Assembly (NCBI RefSeq): GCF_033473495.1
Contig: NC_088940.1
Span: 1,364,001 to 1,428,000, forward strand
Direction: 5' to 3'
Source of the DNA: Cercospora beticola
Lineage: Eukaryota; Ascomycota; Dothideomycetes; Mycosphaerellales; Mycosphaerellaceae
Length of the DNA: 64,000 bases
In this document: piece by piece, positions 45,742 through 57,814 of the stretch
Layout of the letters: each line of letters opens with the position of its first letter
Position numbering within the stretch: position 1 is the stretch's first letter
Notes under the pieces: generated by a model
The model's input: only the letters and a program-made list of their open reading frames with translations
Databases searched by the model: none
Told to the model about the DNA's origin: nothing
Position numbers and translations under genes: made by a program

Positions 45742-47396
45742 ATGGCAATCTGCAACACCACGCTCGAAGATGCGTACATCCACGAAACACCACTATGGAA
45801 AGGCATGACATTCCACCACTTTGGCCTCTTAATCTCCGCAATATTCGGCCTGATCTCAGTCGTAATATCACTCTTCCTCATCTGGCGACACGCAACACAC
45901 TACCTCGTTCCTGGCGAACAAAAACACATCATAAGGATATTATTCATGGTGCCAGTGTACTCCGTCGTCAGCTTCCTGAGTTATCTCTACTATCGACACG
46001 CGGTGTACTTTGATGTTTTACGAGACTGCTATGAAGCGTTTGCGATCAGCTCATTCTTCGCGTTGCTGTGCCATTATTGTGCGCCGACGCTGCATGATCA
46101 GAAGGGATACTTTCGGCATGTGGTACCTGTCAATTGGTTTTGGGGAGTTTTTGGGCTGCAGAAATGTACGGGAGGAGAGAACAAAGGGCCATTTAGAAAG
46201 CCCAGGAGCGGATTGACGTGGTTCAACGTGATATGGGTCGGTGAGTGGGAAGCAACGTGCGTGGTATTGCTCATGGCAACGGCTGACTGTCTACTGCAGG
46301 CATTTTCCAATACTGCTTCATTCGAGTCTTCTTCACAATCGTGTCCGTGATCACGCAGGCTTTCGACAAATACTGCGAAGCTTCTCTGTCGCCCGCATTC
46401 GCACACATCTGGGTCCTGGTGTTCGAGTGTATCTCGGTGACCATTGCCATGTTTATGGTGGTCCAATTCTACATCCAGCTTAAGGAGGATCTCGCCGAAC
46501 ACAAGCCCTTCCTAAAAGTCCTCAGCATCAAGCTCGTCATCTTTTTCTCCTTCTGGCAAACAATAGTCATATCACTATTATCCTCTGAATCGGTCGGTGT
46601 GCTGAAACCCACGGAGAAGCTTGCGGAAGGAGACATCCAAATCGGCATCCCCAGTGTACTCCTTTGCGTGGAGATGGCCATTTTCGCAGTTATGCATATG
46701 TTTGCGTACCCATGGAAGCCCTACTCACTCAAACATAATCCGAAGCTTGCAACGGGATCTTCCTACAATGGAGATGGAAACGTACCAAGATATACTGGCG
46801 GCTTCATGGGCTGGAGAGCAATCGCAGATTCTTTCAATCCGTGGGACATCATCACCGCTAGCGCAAGAGGCTTCAGATGGCTATTCGTGGGTGTCCGAAA
46901 GAGACATAATGATCCGAGCTACATGCCCGCGAACAAGTTGACCGAGCAAACGACTGGCTACAATGGACCTTCTTTCGCAGGAAATGGAGAGACCGCAACT
47001 GAGCTGCAACGACCATCTGGTCGGCACGCCGCAGCAGCGCCTTTAGATGGTGAAGACGATAGAACCGGCCTCCTTGGTGGGGCGCAAGTTCCTGCGAAAG
47101 TCCATCAGGACGATCATTACGACGTGAGGAGGTACTCTCCACCTCCTGCTGCTATGACTGGCGGCTTAGACATGAAACCTTCAGATTGGAGAGATGAGCA
47201 TGAAGACACGGCGCCGGCCGTAGGGTATCATCCTGGCATTGGACCTCCGCCTGGCTCGACAATACCTGTGGGAAGAGAGGGCGATGTGCATCCTCTCTAT
47301 CGTGGGCAAAGTCCGCAGCCTCCGCCTCAGCAGCAGCAACAGTGGAATGTATGGGGAGGCGTGCAAGGTGAACAGCAACAGAGTCCTTATCGATGA
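45742..47396 (+). CDS. Organic solute transporter Ost-alpha / TMEM184 (DUF300) family membrane protein
   Basis: Exons 45742-46240 and 46300-47396 flank a 59-bp intron (GTGAGT...CTGCAG), giving 531 residues. Seven hydrophobic segments are visible: residues near 25-48, 65-85, 95-115, 165-190, 205-230, 240-262 and 290-310. Family blocks include YLVPGEQKHIIRILFMVPVY, YCAPTLHDQKGYF and LKVLSIKLVIFFSFWQ. Animal relatives export steroid conjugates or act in vacuolar trafficking. Fungal members are of unclear substrate. The C-terminal 170 residues are a hydrophilic Gly/Pro/Gln-rich tail, probably cytosolic, with a poly-Gln stretch near the end. The splice joins the fourth membrane segment. Confidence 0.92.
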
Positions 47397-50300
47397 CGGC
47401 CATGATCATGACGATAGATTCATGAATGTTGATGAGGATGGTTTTTGGCTACGGATCAGGGTAATCTGCTTTGGCTGCATCTGGGCTTTGCGAGGCGTTA
47501 TTGGGGAACGGGACAAGATACCACTGCTATCGATTTTGACATTGTGCGAACCAGACCAAGCGAATCTTCTGACTCCGGTTCGCCCACTGCTTCCAGGAAA
47601 AGACTCCTTCCTCGTTCACACTCTCACGGTAGTTTCTCATCGCTTTCCGTTGCGGCCCTGCATCACTTTTCATAGCGTGCGTTGTCGTTCTCATTTAATT
47701 TAGAGCCGGAAGGGTTCTCATGTTCCTGCGCCTCGTGTCCAAACATGTGTTGTTCGACTTGACACCTGGTCTATCATTGTGCTCAGAACCACAGCGGCAA
47801 AAGAACTTCGGCTCTCTTCTTGTTACACATCATTACAGACTTATCAACAACTTATTACCATTAGAATCATCGGAAGTCCACACTTGGCATCCCTTCCTTG
47901 AAACTCAAATCTCGATGACGAGAACAACCGCCTTGCCGCCAACACCATCGTAAACGGTCTACGTCATCTGTGCAGCGCGGCTCGGACACGACAAAAGGAG
48001 AAAGTCGCGAAACGGAAAGGGCGACTCATGATGCACGGCAGACGCACTCAACAGGTAACAGAAAAAATTGTGGGTAGGATCCCCTTCTTTTGGACTTCAA
48101 TCTTTGGTGCGCGCTCGGGCCGCGAGATGAAGATCTACTGAAATTACCCTTTTGAGAAGTACGTGTCCTGCACTCCTGTTCCCTTTCGCGCCGGGCACGC
48201 GAGCGCGGTTCACGGAGGGAGGAAGGGAAGTTCGGTGTTTCGCAATTCTTGCGTTGGACGTCTGGCGCTGCGTGGGTGGCACGCTCTCTCAACTGGTTCT
48301 GTAGTTTGTGTTTGATGGTTCGGCGTTCGTTGGTTGGTCAGTTGAGTTGCTTGAGATCCCTGCCAAGGCGTTTCGTCTACAAGTTTACAAGTTTGTGGCT
48401 ATGTAGGTGGATCTTGCCTGTTTTGTGCTCCGGCAACACGAACGCACGATGTACCCACGAGGTGACGACTGGTCGTGACCGGGGTCGTTGGATATAGTGA
48501 TCATGCAGACATGAAGTCATTGTCAGGAGGTGAGAGGTGCTTCACGAGCGCCATTGGCCACTATGAGCAAGCGAAGATGGTGTTCGTTCATGTCGGCAAT
48601 ATGATTGAGCAACGGCTCTGCAGTCTGTGGGAGGTTCGATGCCTGGGCTGCGCGGGTGGTGTGAGAGAGCATGTGAAGAAGACCTTTCGACATGGGCTCT
48701 GCAATTGATGAGGTAACGTGGTAATACAACTTTCAGCTCTGACGGAGCTGTTGGATACTGGGTTCATCGCGGAAACAAGATGTCGATCCAGCTGCAGAAG
48801 ATCGTGGAGTATCTGAACTGCGACCTCGTCGTGTTTCATCGAGAGTGAGATCCAGTTTACCCGCCGCATGGCTGACCACAGCGTGCAACATTTCGTGAAA
48901 TCTGATTGACGCAACGTTGCAATTCGCCTGGGATTTAGCATGATCGCTTTCGCAGCCAGGTCGAGAGGTGCTCCAATCGACGAATCATAATGCGCTCAGA
49001 ATTTGGCTCGCTGGACGCGTGTCTGATGCATGTTGCTGATCCAGATATGTGTGCTGGTCGCAGCGCTGGAGCATGCATTGTGGTATCTCATGCGCACAGG
49101 ACGAATGGGGTGGGAGAACTGTTGTGCTACGCGAGGCGAGATCTTGGGTGGGTGGGCTTCAAATCTCCGTTGGCATCCAAAGGCATAATCCGGCGGCGGT
49201 GCCATACCCGTGAGCGGTGTATTTGCTGAAAGTATTCAGACGTACCGGCTTCGGCCTTTACCTATGTCCACGACAAGTCTGTATCTAAAGCTGTTCTTGC
49301 CGTCAGTGCACTAGCGTGGGAAGTGACTGTACTGATGCGAATTGCTCTTTCCGAACATGTTCGTGGTCGTGCGCGGGGTAAGGACGAGGCACAGAATGAG
49401 GTCCGGAAAAAACCCCGATCAGCTCGGGCAGTCCACAGGACGCCGAAGGGCGTATTTGGTGAACGGCAGACCAAGCCACGGTGAAGCTGTGTGCAATGCA
49501 AGTTTCAGCAGGAAGCCTCGTCATGATGTGAGGTCGGCAATGCACAGGATCCCAACTCGGATGGCGGCTGTCCAGGGCCGCTGCTGAGTGTACCGGGGTA
49601 TAGCTGCGTGGCTGCATGAAGGGTGGGAGGATATAGGCTGTTTGCGAGTGGGATGCTGCGAACTGGAGAACGTGGTCTGGTCTTTCGTTCATGTGCGCTC
49701 GTGCCTGGCAAGCATTGCACACCGTAGCTTCCCATTGTGTGATTGTGCCTCATCATGTGGTACTGATCCCGGTAGCAATGCTGTCTTCGTATCGCGCCGC
49801 CATACATGTAGTCCCGCGTATCTGTGTACTCATGAAGCGGCAGGCTTGGAGTGGCAAATACGGTGGTCGATGGCAAAGTTCTGTCATCCGAGCACAGTGC
49901 AGAGCTATAGACACGGGAGTGTCCTCGAGGTGTGGTGGCAAAGTTACGGCAGAGGGCTCGCACAGCTAAAAGCAGCAGATGGAGGATTCAATGCGATCTG
50001 GTCGACGTAGCGCCGTGCAGTAGCTCGGACTCGTGTTTGGCAGGTACTCGTACTCGCGCCATCGAGGCCGAGGACGAGATGATTTTTGGTGGGCGCGGAG
50101 CAACAATGTTTCCTAGGCACTGGGCAGCATTCCAGTGTTTCGCCCTACGCGCAGGCCTGTGGACAGTAGCACGTTTTGGGCTGGTGCTGATAGTTAGCAC
50201 GCCGCACCACGTCCGTTTCTCACCACTTTGATTCACCCCGTGAGATTCCAGATTCCTCCTCTTCGTTGACCGCGCAGGCATTGGCTTTGCCGAGCAGAGC

Positions 50301-51532
50301 TACCGCGGAACAAGACGCAATCAACGCGCAGCTGTCCACCACCCCGCCAGCGGCAGCAAGCAGGTAGCTCGGGCTGGGACTCTTGGAGCTGAGAGGAGCT
50401 TGCGGAGGCATTGCATGCGACAAGGCTGGTATCGTTGTGCGAGGTTCAGCCAAGGCAGAGGCAGCAGCTAGTGGGCTTGGGTGTGGTCGCCCAAGGGCAT
50501 TTCACGCATATCGACCAGCACGTTCTGCGAGAGGACGAAGTGATCGTCACGAGAGCGTTGCGCGCCATTCGCCGGACCGCACGAGACATGGATCTGGCAG
50601 TGCAGGGGTGATGCGAACGACGAAGCACCATCGCAACCGGAAAACGCTGGCTCCGCAAGCCACATCCTCGACGCTGTTCTTACCAACATTCGACTGTCTC
50701 TCATCAGTGCATTCTGCTCACTGCTCATCTACGCACCACCACTCTCTCGCCATACGTGCAGCACACACCTCGACAGACCTCGCCGCCGTCGCCCCGCGGT
50801 AGGAGTCGTCGCCGCTCCGCCCAAGCCCAGCAGCGCGCCTGCCCTCCGATCGAGCCGGAGTGGGCCGCAGAGTTGGAGCTAGCGCTGCATCTCAATCTGC
50901 GCGCTGGGCGCTGTTCCTCTCGCTTCTGCCGCCTGCCGCGCACTGCTGCTGCTGCTTCCTCCCAGCTCTGCTCTGCACTGGCCTGACTGTCGCTCGACCA
51001 GCACCTGCGACATTTCTCTCTTCACCACCCCAACGCTCGCTTTTCCCCACCGCTACTGCTTCCGCTCTGTTCTTTCCTTGGTGCGAGCGTGTGTCCTCAC
51101 TACCGCCCATCGCACTCCCACGACGACGACCGACGACGTGTTTCGCGGCACCCACCAGGACCTCTTGATCGGATCTCCTTCGCTTTCTGCTACTCCACCC
51201 GCACGACTTGCTGGTCAAGCACGCTTCGATACTCCACCTGCAAGACCCCGTCTTGCCTAATACTCCGCCGACCGCATCTCCGAACGACGCTCCTCACCCT
51301 CCTGCCGACATCGACTCGCCTGCAGCAAGACGTCTCGCTCTCGAACACGCTGTGGCCGAACTCCTGGTCGCCAAGCCTCGTTGAAACATCGGAACTCGAG
51401 CCATTGAAGGACATCATCTGTATGAGCTCATCGCGACTATAGCCAGAAGGCGGCAGCCAGACCAGCGATATTCTTACACGGCCCCGTGGACTGCTGTTCC
51501 CTGCAGTCCGAACTTCACCGCCGTTCACGGTC
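47397..51532. other. 4.1-kb gene-poor interval
   Basis: No supported gene on either strand. The last part, about 50700-51532, is strongly C/T-rich on the plus strand and probably forms the promoter and a long pyrimidine-rich 5' leader of the WSC gene. Confidence 0.45.
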
Positions 51533-53201
51533 ATGAAAATGCACAACATGCTCCCTTTCCGAGCAGTCCTTCTCCTCTCGGGCGTGTCGGTACTAGCCCA
51601 GAGTGGTCTCGTGCAGCAGTATTGCTCGAGCGACAATACGGGCTCCGACTTCAGTGCAAGTAAGTTATTTCCACCAGGACGATGATGGAAGGCGCACGAC
51701 GCGTCTTCCTTGGCCAGGCCCCAACACTAACCTCACCCCTAGTCACCAATATCTACCAGTCCAACGGAGCGTGTCGCGATTCATGCGCGTCCGAATATGC
51801 ATTCGCCGTCGTGCAGTGGCAGTCATGTTGGTGCACCAATGTCGCGCCCGGCGACACGACCTCCGTGAGCGATTGCGGCGAAGACTGTCCCGGATATCCC
51901 TCAGAGAAATGCGGCAACAGAGATAGTGGCCTCTATGGCTACATCGCTCTCAACAGAAGCCCGACTAGCACAGCAGGCGGGTCCAGACCGTCACCGACGA
52001 CTCCACGACAGGTCAGTATTCTCCTCCCCATTGCATGTGAGCACAGCACTTCCAAGCCGATCCTTGGAAGGACTCCCTGTCCATCCCTCTCGTCAGATGT
52101 GAGACCATGGCAAGCCCATCTTGCCTCGTTGGAGCAGCGTCCATGATCATCTCGGCCCCCCGGAAGTCACGTCTTCAAAGCACACTGATGCACCAACCCA
52201 CCATGATTCACCTACGCACTCGCATCTCTCCACTCCGGCGATTGTATTGACCGATGGCACTGCAGCGACCAACGACAGCACCATCTCCAACACAAGAACC
52301 AGAGACGAGTTATGTGAGTATAACAGTGACGCCGAGCGCGGAAGTCTCAGTCTCAATTGTTACTCTCAGCACGAGTAAACAGACCAGTGTATGCTTGCGA
52401 CGTATTTCATCTCACGCACAACATTGCGGCGGGAACCGGATCCGATCTGAAGCTTGACATGTCTGACCGCAGCATTTGACACGTACTGACATATTCTTGC
52501 CGCAGACATCGTCCCGCACCTCGGAGACCCCTGAATCGACATTCGAACCGGTCACAGAGGTCATCATGACCACGATCTCGGGTGCTGTCGTGACACAGAC
52601 CGTTACAAGCACCCCTGTGGCTGCGCCGGAGTCCAATGATGGCCAGCAGCCGTTGCACAGGAGTGACAACATGTCAGCAGGGACCATTGCTGGAATTGTC
52701 ATTGGCATTCTCGCCGCTTTTGCAATCTTGGGTGCCGCACTCTTCTTTTGCTGGAGACGGCGGAAGCAAGATTCAACCGAGGATGGTGATGGCGCCGCAG
52801 TGGCCGGTGGAAAGCGTTTGGGACGGAATGTCAGCGTCCTGAGCAAAGCTGGACTGCTAGCCCGGACCCAACCAAGCATGGGCGAACACGACGACTCGTA
52901 CTACGTCACACCTGCCACGGGCCAGAATAGTGTTCGACACTCGATGATGTTCGGACCAAGCGCCGGCGAAGGCGTCAATCCTGCGAGCCCCTTGGGTAGT
53001 AGCCACGGGAGCGACAACAGCAGGAGGATGTCCAAGCCCATGGTGTACGATCAACGTCTCAACCCGTCGGCTCTCTTCGCCAATGCAGAGGCGAACGGTA
53101 GCCGGATATCGATGCAAGATCAACAAGACTACAGTCGGCCACTCGGTGTCGTGAACCCGGATCCGCGGCCTAGCTTTGAATCTAGGATGAGTAGAGCTTG
53201 A
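51533..53201 (+). CDS. WSC-domain cell-wall integrity sensor
   Basis: Four-exon model (51533-51659, 51743-52011, 52266-52388, 52506-53201) in consistent phase, 404 residues. A signal peptide covers about residues 1-22. A WSC domain follows (C-R-D-S-C, SCWCTN, DCGEDCPGYPSEKCGN), binding wall carbohydrate. Then comes a Ser/Thr-rich stalk, one membrane span near 230-255 (AGTIAGIVIGILAAFAILGA), and a cytosolic tail starting CWRRRK. This is the layout of Wsc/Slg1 sensors that signal to Rho1 and the cell-wall integrity MAPK pathway. Exons 1, 2 and 4 are well supported. Exon 3 and the 254-bp second intron are the weakest part: another open frame across 52115-52378 also encodes stalk-like residues. 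Confidence 0.82.
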
Positions 53202-53923
53202 TCATGCCTTCGAAACGGCGACGATGACGATATTACATTTCCTTACACACCGATTTACACGACGACGGAATGCACATAGCGAAGGCGTTTTTGGGAGAGA
53301 GAAAGAGGCGGGGCTTTGTATGCTCACGCATGTTTTCTTTTCAGCAATGGTGGTGCGCGCTTCACCGTGGGACCGGCACCAAACCACTTTACATCTTATG
53401 CAAGCACACATTTGCATCTCAGCTGTTGACGAAGAAACCCAGTCAAGGGTTAAAAGACGGGACGACATGTAAGATTGTCGAAATACATACAGCGAACCAG
53501 CACGTACCAGACATTCTCGACGATGCAGAGCAAAGAGGAAAGACGACGGCTCTAATTGGGACGCTACGTAATTATGTTTGTATCGTATGGATGACAATAC
53601 TGGCAGGACCTCATTCACTTCTGTTTGCTATCAGCCTCTTGTCTCTTACTGACTTCAGCCCCCCACTGCCTGTGCCTGTCTCGATCTTGTGCAGTACTGG
53701 GCAGCCAGGCTCTTATCATGAGCACTGCGCGCCCAGATCGTACTGACCTATGTCTAGTGACCAGCAAGCCATACCACGAAGACGATATTGTTCGGCAAGC
53801 AGTAAGGTTCAGACTCGGGTTGGAGTCAAAGTCGTTCATTCATTCATTGATTGATGAAATGTTATAGTACAAATATGGCTCTATCGCTGCCCATCCTCAC
53901 TACTACGCTGATCCGCTTGTTGT
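53202..53923. other. Convergent 3' region
   Basis: About 0.7 kb between convergent genes. No coding evidence. Confidence 0.4.
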
Positions 53924-54298
53924 CTACTTTCCAACAGATCCATCGCTGAAAGTGGCACCCTTTGTGTCGTGGATTGCGTTTGGCACAACCTTCTCGACCT
54001 TTTCTGGGAGGCCCTCTTGGAGAGTCTGTGGGACGATTGAAGACCCGGTGGCGTGGGAGACTTTGCCTGTCTCCTTGTTGCTGTTGGTGTCGTGGAGGGC
54101 GTCTGGGAGCTTGTGCTCGACTGATGCGGGGACCTGTGGTGTGTGTTAGCTTGGGTCGAAAGGGTGTGAGGGGGATGTGAGGAGAGTTGAGGGACATACG
54201 GCTTCTTGGGCCTTGCCTGGGACGCTGCTGGCGTTCTGGGGGTCGGTGGCGTGAGAGGCGCCTTGGCCGTGCTGGTTGGTTGAGGAGGTGGTGGACAT
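53924..54298 (-). CDS. Small internally duplicated hydrophilic protein
   Basis: Exons 54298-54200 and 54133-53924 on the minus strand flank a 66-bp intron (GTATGT, branch GCTAAC, acceptor CACAG), giving 102 residues. No signal peptide, no membrane segment and no cysteine. The protein is two copies of a roughly 38-residue unit, each starting SHAT and running through SxVP..., VE..., P[DN]A[LI]HDT. The first copy is interrupted by the intron and the second lies wholly in exon 2. Composition (Ser, Thr, Lys, Glu, Asp, His) resembles hydrophilins or stress-induced proteins. I do not know a named family. A TATA box about 100 bp upstream suggests an inducible, strongly expressed gene. Confidence 0.75.
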
Positions 54299-55346
54299 GA
54301 TTGTTGTTATTGGTTTGTGAGGTGGGTGTTGTTGTTGAGAAGTGTGAAGATGATGTTGATGTTCTGGAACACGATGTGAGACATTTGCACTACTATATAT
54401 GTACCTTTGTCCCTGCTGCCTCTCCCAGCAAGCTGGATCACTGCAGAATGAGAGCATCATAATAGCATCCTTCTTCATGATCAACGGCATGTGAAAGCCG
54501 CGTGATGCCGCTCCCCAACGTGGCAGGCAACAACAGTCGTCATGCAGAGAGGCGATCTCGCAATCATGGGATAAATTGGAGTTGAATGCGAGTTACCGCG
54601 AGTCGTACTTGATCTTTGCCACGTTGCTGACATTATGACCGCGACATTCTCTAGCTATCGTGAAGCGTCGTGTCCTTTTGCGAGTTGAGGCGAAGTACAT
54701 GTGCGAGCGACGTGGAGACGTGGAGATCGGGTGATGTGAACATGGAAGTCTGTCACGTTTGTGCAATCCTTCGATATCGTCACTTCTACGTACGTACGTG
54801 AGCTTGATGTTTGGTAGGAGGTAGGTCCGCGTTTGGAGTCGAACGGACTGATAGTTGATCTGTGTCATGAGAAGGCTCACTGCATTGAGCATGTCTTGGT
54901 CAAGCTTGACCTTTGCTCAGGACTGGGAGCGGTGCTGGTTGATAAAGTGCAATCACTGCGAAGACTCGCAAGCCTGTACTGGACGTTGGTCGGGGGATAC
55001 TGTAGGATACTCGCCCTATAGGTCGCAAGTCTGCTTGATTCTCTCGCGTGTGCTGCAATATTGGCTCACCCATCACCTTGTCTGGACCACCTTGTGTAAG
55101 ACTCGAGAAGGAATATGAATTGTCTGGAGGTCGCCTGGTATCGAGATGCCCGGAAGGTGGGACGAGTGAGGTGGGACCGACGGGACTTCACGATGCTGAG
55201 TCAGCCCCGCTTCCACGAGATTCTTGTTGCACATGAAGACCGCAGACCACGTCCGCTTGCACTCAACTCACCTGCCCTCCCACCAAACTACTCTTGACTA
55301 CCAAGTCCGTTGCAATCAAAGAATCCGCTGCCTAGAATTCGCCAAA
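54299..55346. other. Intergenic between divergent genes
   Basis: About 1 kb. Contains the TATA box of the small duplicated protein and the promoter of Rds3. A short ACGT run occurs near 54786-54798. No gene supported. Confidence 0.4.
54393..54400 (-). promoter_or_regulatory. TATA box of the small duplicated protein
   Basis: CTATATAT on the plus strand (ATATATAG on the minus strand), about 95-100 bp upstream of the ATG at 54298. The position and sequence are those of a core promoter TATA element. Confidence 0.5.
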
Positions 55347-55729
55347 ATGTCGCGCCATCACCCGTAAGTACCGCTGCTGCTACCACTTCTTCCAAGGCAG
55401 ATGCTAACAAATTGTCCAGCGATCTCGTCATGTGCCGCAAGACGTCCGGCATCTCCATCGGCCGACTCTGCGATAAGTGCGACGGGAAGTGCCCTGTCTG
55501 CGACTCCTACGTACGACCTACGACGTTAGTCCGAATCTGCGACGAATGCGCCTTCGGAAACTATCAGAACAAATGCGTGGTCTGTGGTGGCGAAGGCATC
55601 TCGGACGCTTTCTACTGCTTCGAGTGCACGCGACTCGAGAAGGACAGGGATGGGTGTCCAAAGATTATCAACCTTGGTAGTTCGAGGACGGATCTGTTCT
55701 ACCAGAAGAAGAATTTTAGGAATCATTGA
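55347..55729 (+). CDS. rds3: Splicing factor Rds3 / PHF5A
   Basis: A 17-bp first exon (55347-55363) and second exon 55420-55729, separated by a 56-bp intron (GTAAGT, branch GCTAAC, acceptor TCCAG), give 108 residues. Rds3/PHF5A is a subunit of the U2 snRNP SF3b complex that helps position the branch site. The product begins MSRHHPDLVMCRK and contains the zinc-binding knot: [38 protein letters not shown] and the ending [15 protein letters not shown]. Length and spacing match the family exactly. Without the first exon there is no proper N-terminus. Confidence 0.97.
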
Positions 55730-56053
55730 GAGGAGGGACGACAAGAGGTTTAGAATGAAGGGAACTGGATATATGGCCATGCTCGCAGCACGGCTTGGAA
55801 GGAGGACGCACACTGCCACACGACCTTAAGAGCAGCTCCTGCAATGCAAGAAGCTGCAGATGCCCACACAAGCATTAGGGCGACAGGCAACGGGCAGCAA
55901 GCACAGGTTGGAGTTCTCCCGCTTTGAGATGAGATCGCGGAATCAGCTGCGACGGAAAGCAAAACACATCAAGAAAGCAGTTGGCAAGCACCTGGCTTGT
56001 TCATTGAGTCGTCAGGCTGCATAAGTCATGGTATGGCATACAAACGGAAATCA
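55730..56053. other. Convergent 3' flanks
   Basis: A 324-bp interval. Nothing seen. Confidence 0.4.
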
Positions 56054-56819
56054 TCAAATCGTGTACTCATGTGTCTCCAGACCCTTCACTTTCGAACATA
56101 CGTTCTCAGGCGTGCTATTGAGGGCGCGTGCGCTCCTCCTAAAGACGAAAACCACGTCCGCGAAGAGCCGCTCGATTCGATCAATGAGGTGCGTGTCGCG
56201 CCTGTGTTCTTGCAGTCCTCGTGAACCTAGTATGGTCAGTAGCGGTCGAGTAGGGAGCTTGATGGCTGATGCACTTACGTGAGGCATGCACGCGCAACAT
56301 AGACGCCAGGTCTTCTTGACAGATCGCATGCGGCAGCTTGATCTCTTGCAGTCCGAGCGATGCGGCGGTGTCATTCGTCCACTCATACCAGCCGGAATCT
56401 GATCGAACCGGCGTGCTTGTGTGCAGGATACGAACGTTGGCGCCCCTGCCAGATGACAGCATCAAGACTTCCTGTGGCAAAGGCGTCTCTGCTGCGTCTC
56501 TGGCAGCGAACACGATCTGTGTATCGTGCCTTGTAGATTTGGGCATGTGCTGTCGAGCTTCAAGCTCTGGGCAGCCAAGGCTTGGTGCTATATCCAGCAG
56601 CGCTTTCTGCAGGTACGGGACCTGATCACTTCGGACGCTGTACGCTACGGATTGTGGGACATGAATCGTTTCGAACGAGGTGAGCGCCTGGCTGTAGTCC
56701 GAGCACGACGCTGGAGATGAGGATGATGATATCGTTCGCTCGCGAATACAACATTTGAAGAATAGGCTTTTCGGCAACAAACTGGAGAACAAGAAGAATG
56801 GAGTCAATATACAACTCAT
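56054..56819 (-). CDS. Unknown protein, 5' end probably incomplete
   Basis: Exons 56819-56279 and 56226-56054 on the minus strand flank a 51-bp intron (GTAAGT...ACTAG), giving 237 residues from the ATG at 56819. I recognise no domain. The N-terminus from this ATG is hydrophobic (LTPFFLFSSLLPKSLFF) and could be a buried helix or anchor. The middle contains DTQIVFAARDAAETPL and GWYEWTNDTAASLGL. Exon 2 contains DTHLIDRIERLFADVVFVF, a strongly helical stretch. The frame stays open upstream of the ATG for about 23 codons (GVQKVLAEHFDVSEKNVSD) to a possible TCTAG acceptor. The true gene therefore probably has an earlier exon that I could not locate. Confidence 0.55.
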
Positions 56820-57814
56820 CGTATCGCTGACATTCTTCTCAGAGACGTCGAAGTGCTCAGCGAGAACTTTTTGTACTCCCGCATTGTCGGGATTCTAGAT
56901 GAAGTTGAGTTCTGGGTCTTGTGAGACGACCGTTAAGGCTTCCACTTCCCAAGACTTCGACCTTCTTTCGAGTATAAAGCTATATATCCAGATCAGTGCT
57001 GGGACTACGATCTCAACGACGATGAAGCTGTGTCGCTCTTGACTTGGACCTGCATACACAAAGACTTCCACTCCACTTTATCTCAATCCACCTGGAATTG
57101 CGAAGTTCCGAAGACACACCGCTTTGCACACTCGCTGAGCCCACCGTCCAACGTCTTGTCAACGTGTCTCAAGTCCGCACAGACTGGAAGCGCAAGACTG
57201 CAAGTTTAGTATCCATTCCGCCCAAGACAATGACTGGGCCCCTCGCTGTGTCATGTTCGTGCGCATCGTAAAGCCTGTCGGTGGAGAACAGGACGAAAAC
57301 AAACACAACACTAATTCCCGCGCCGCAGAATGGATTTTGCATCCAGGCCTGTCATGGTCACCTGGCAACAAGTTCTGCACCAATATCTGACCCCGCATAC
57401 CGCATGCAGGAACAATCTATACACCCGAGCTAGGAGCTCGACCTCCACAGCCAAGACATCCGGAGAAATCTGGGGGTACACATTGCACCGAGTCCTCAGC
57501 CCGCAATACCAGCACAGCAAGACTGCTGCTGGTCCCGTCGACTTTGGAGAACGACGTTAAGACGGCCTGGCCGTGCCGACCCCCATTTTGAGCATCCTTC
57601 GTCCCTCGGCTCGGTTGCGAGATGCAAAATCACGAATTTGATTGTGGGTCATCACAAGCAGAATGAGGAAGGCACAGACTATCGATTGGGAAAACTGGAT
57701 TTGACAGCACGAAAATGGAGGTATATAGGCATTGCCGTCCTGCCGTCCTGCCGTCGTAGAGAATTCGTGCGGCTCACTGGTTCCATTGCTTCAACCCGCT
57801 ACGACACCACCAGC
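56820..57814. other. Intergenic between divergent genes
   Basis: About 1 kb. The first about 75 bp may be coding for the unknown protein's missing upstream exon. A TATA box for the lyase lies near 57722. No other gene supported. Confidence 0.4.
57722..57728 (+). promoter_or_regulatory. TATA box of pectate lyase gene
   Basis: TATATAG about 90 bp upstream of the ATG at 57815, a usual core-promoter distance. A short CCGTCCTG-type repeat follows it at about 57736-57757. Confidence 0.5.

Noticed and set aside
53224..53472. 82-codon frame after the WSC gene
   Set aside because: Lies in a convergent 3' region with no motif. Probably 3' UTR.
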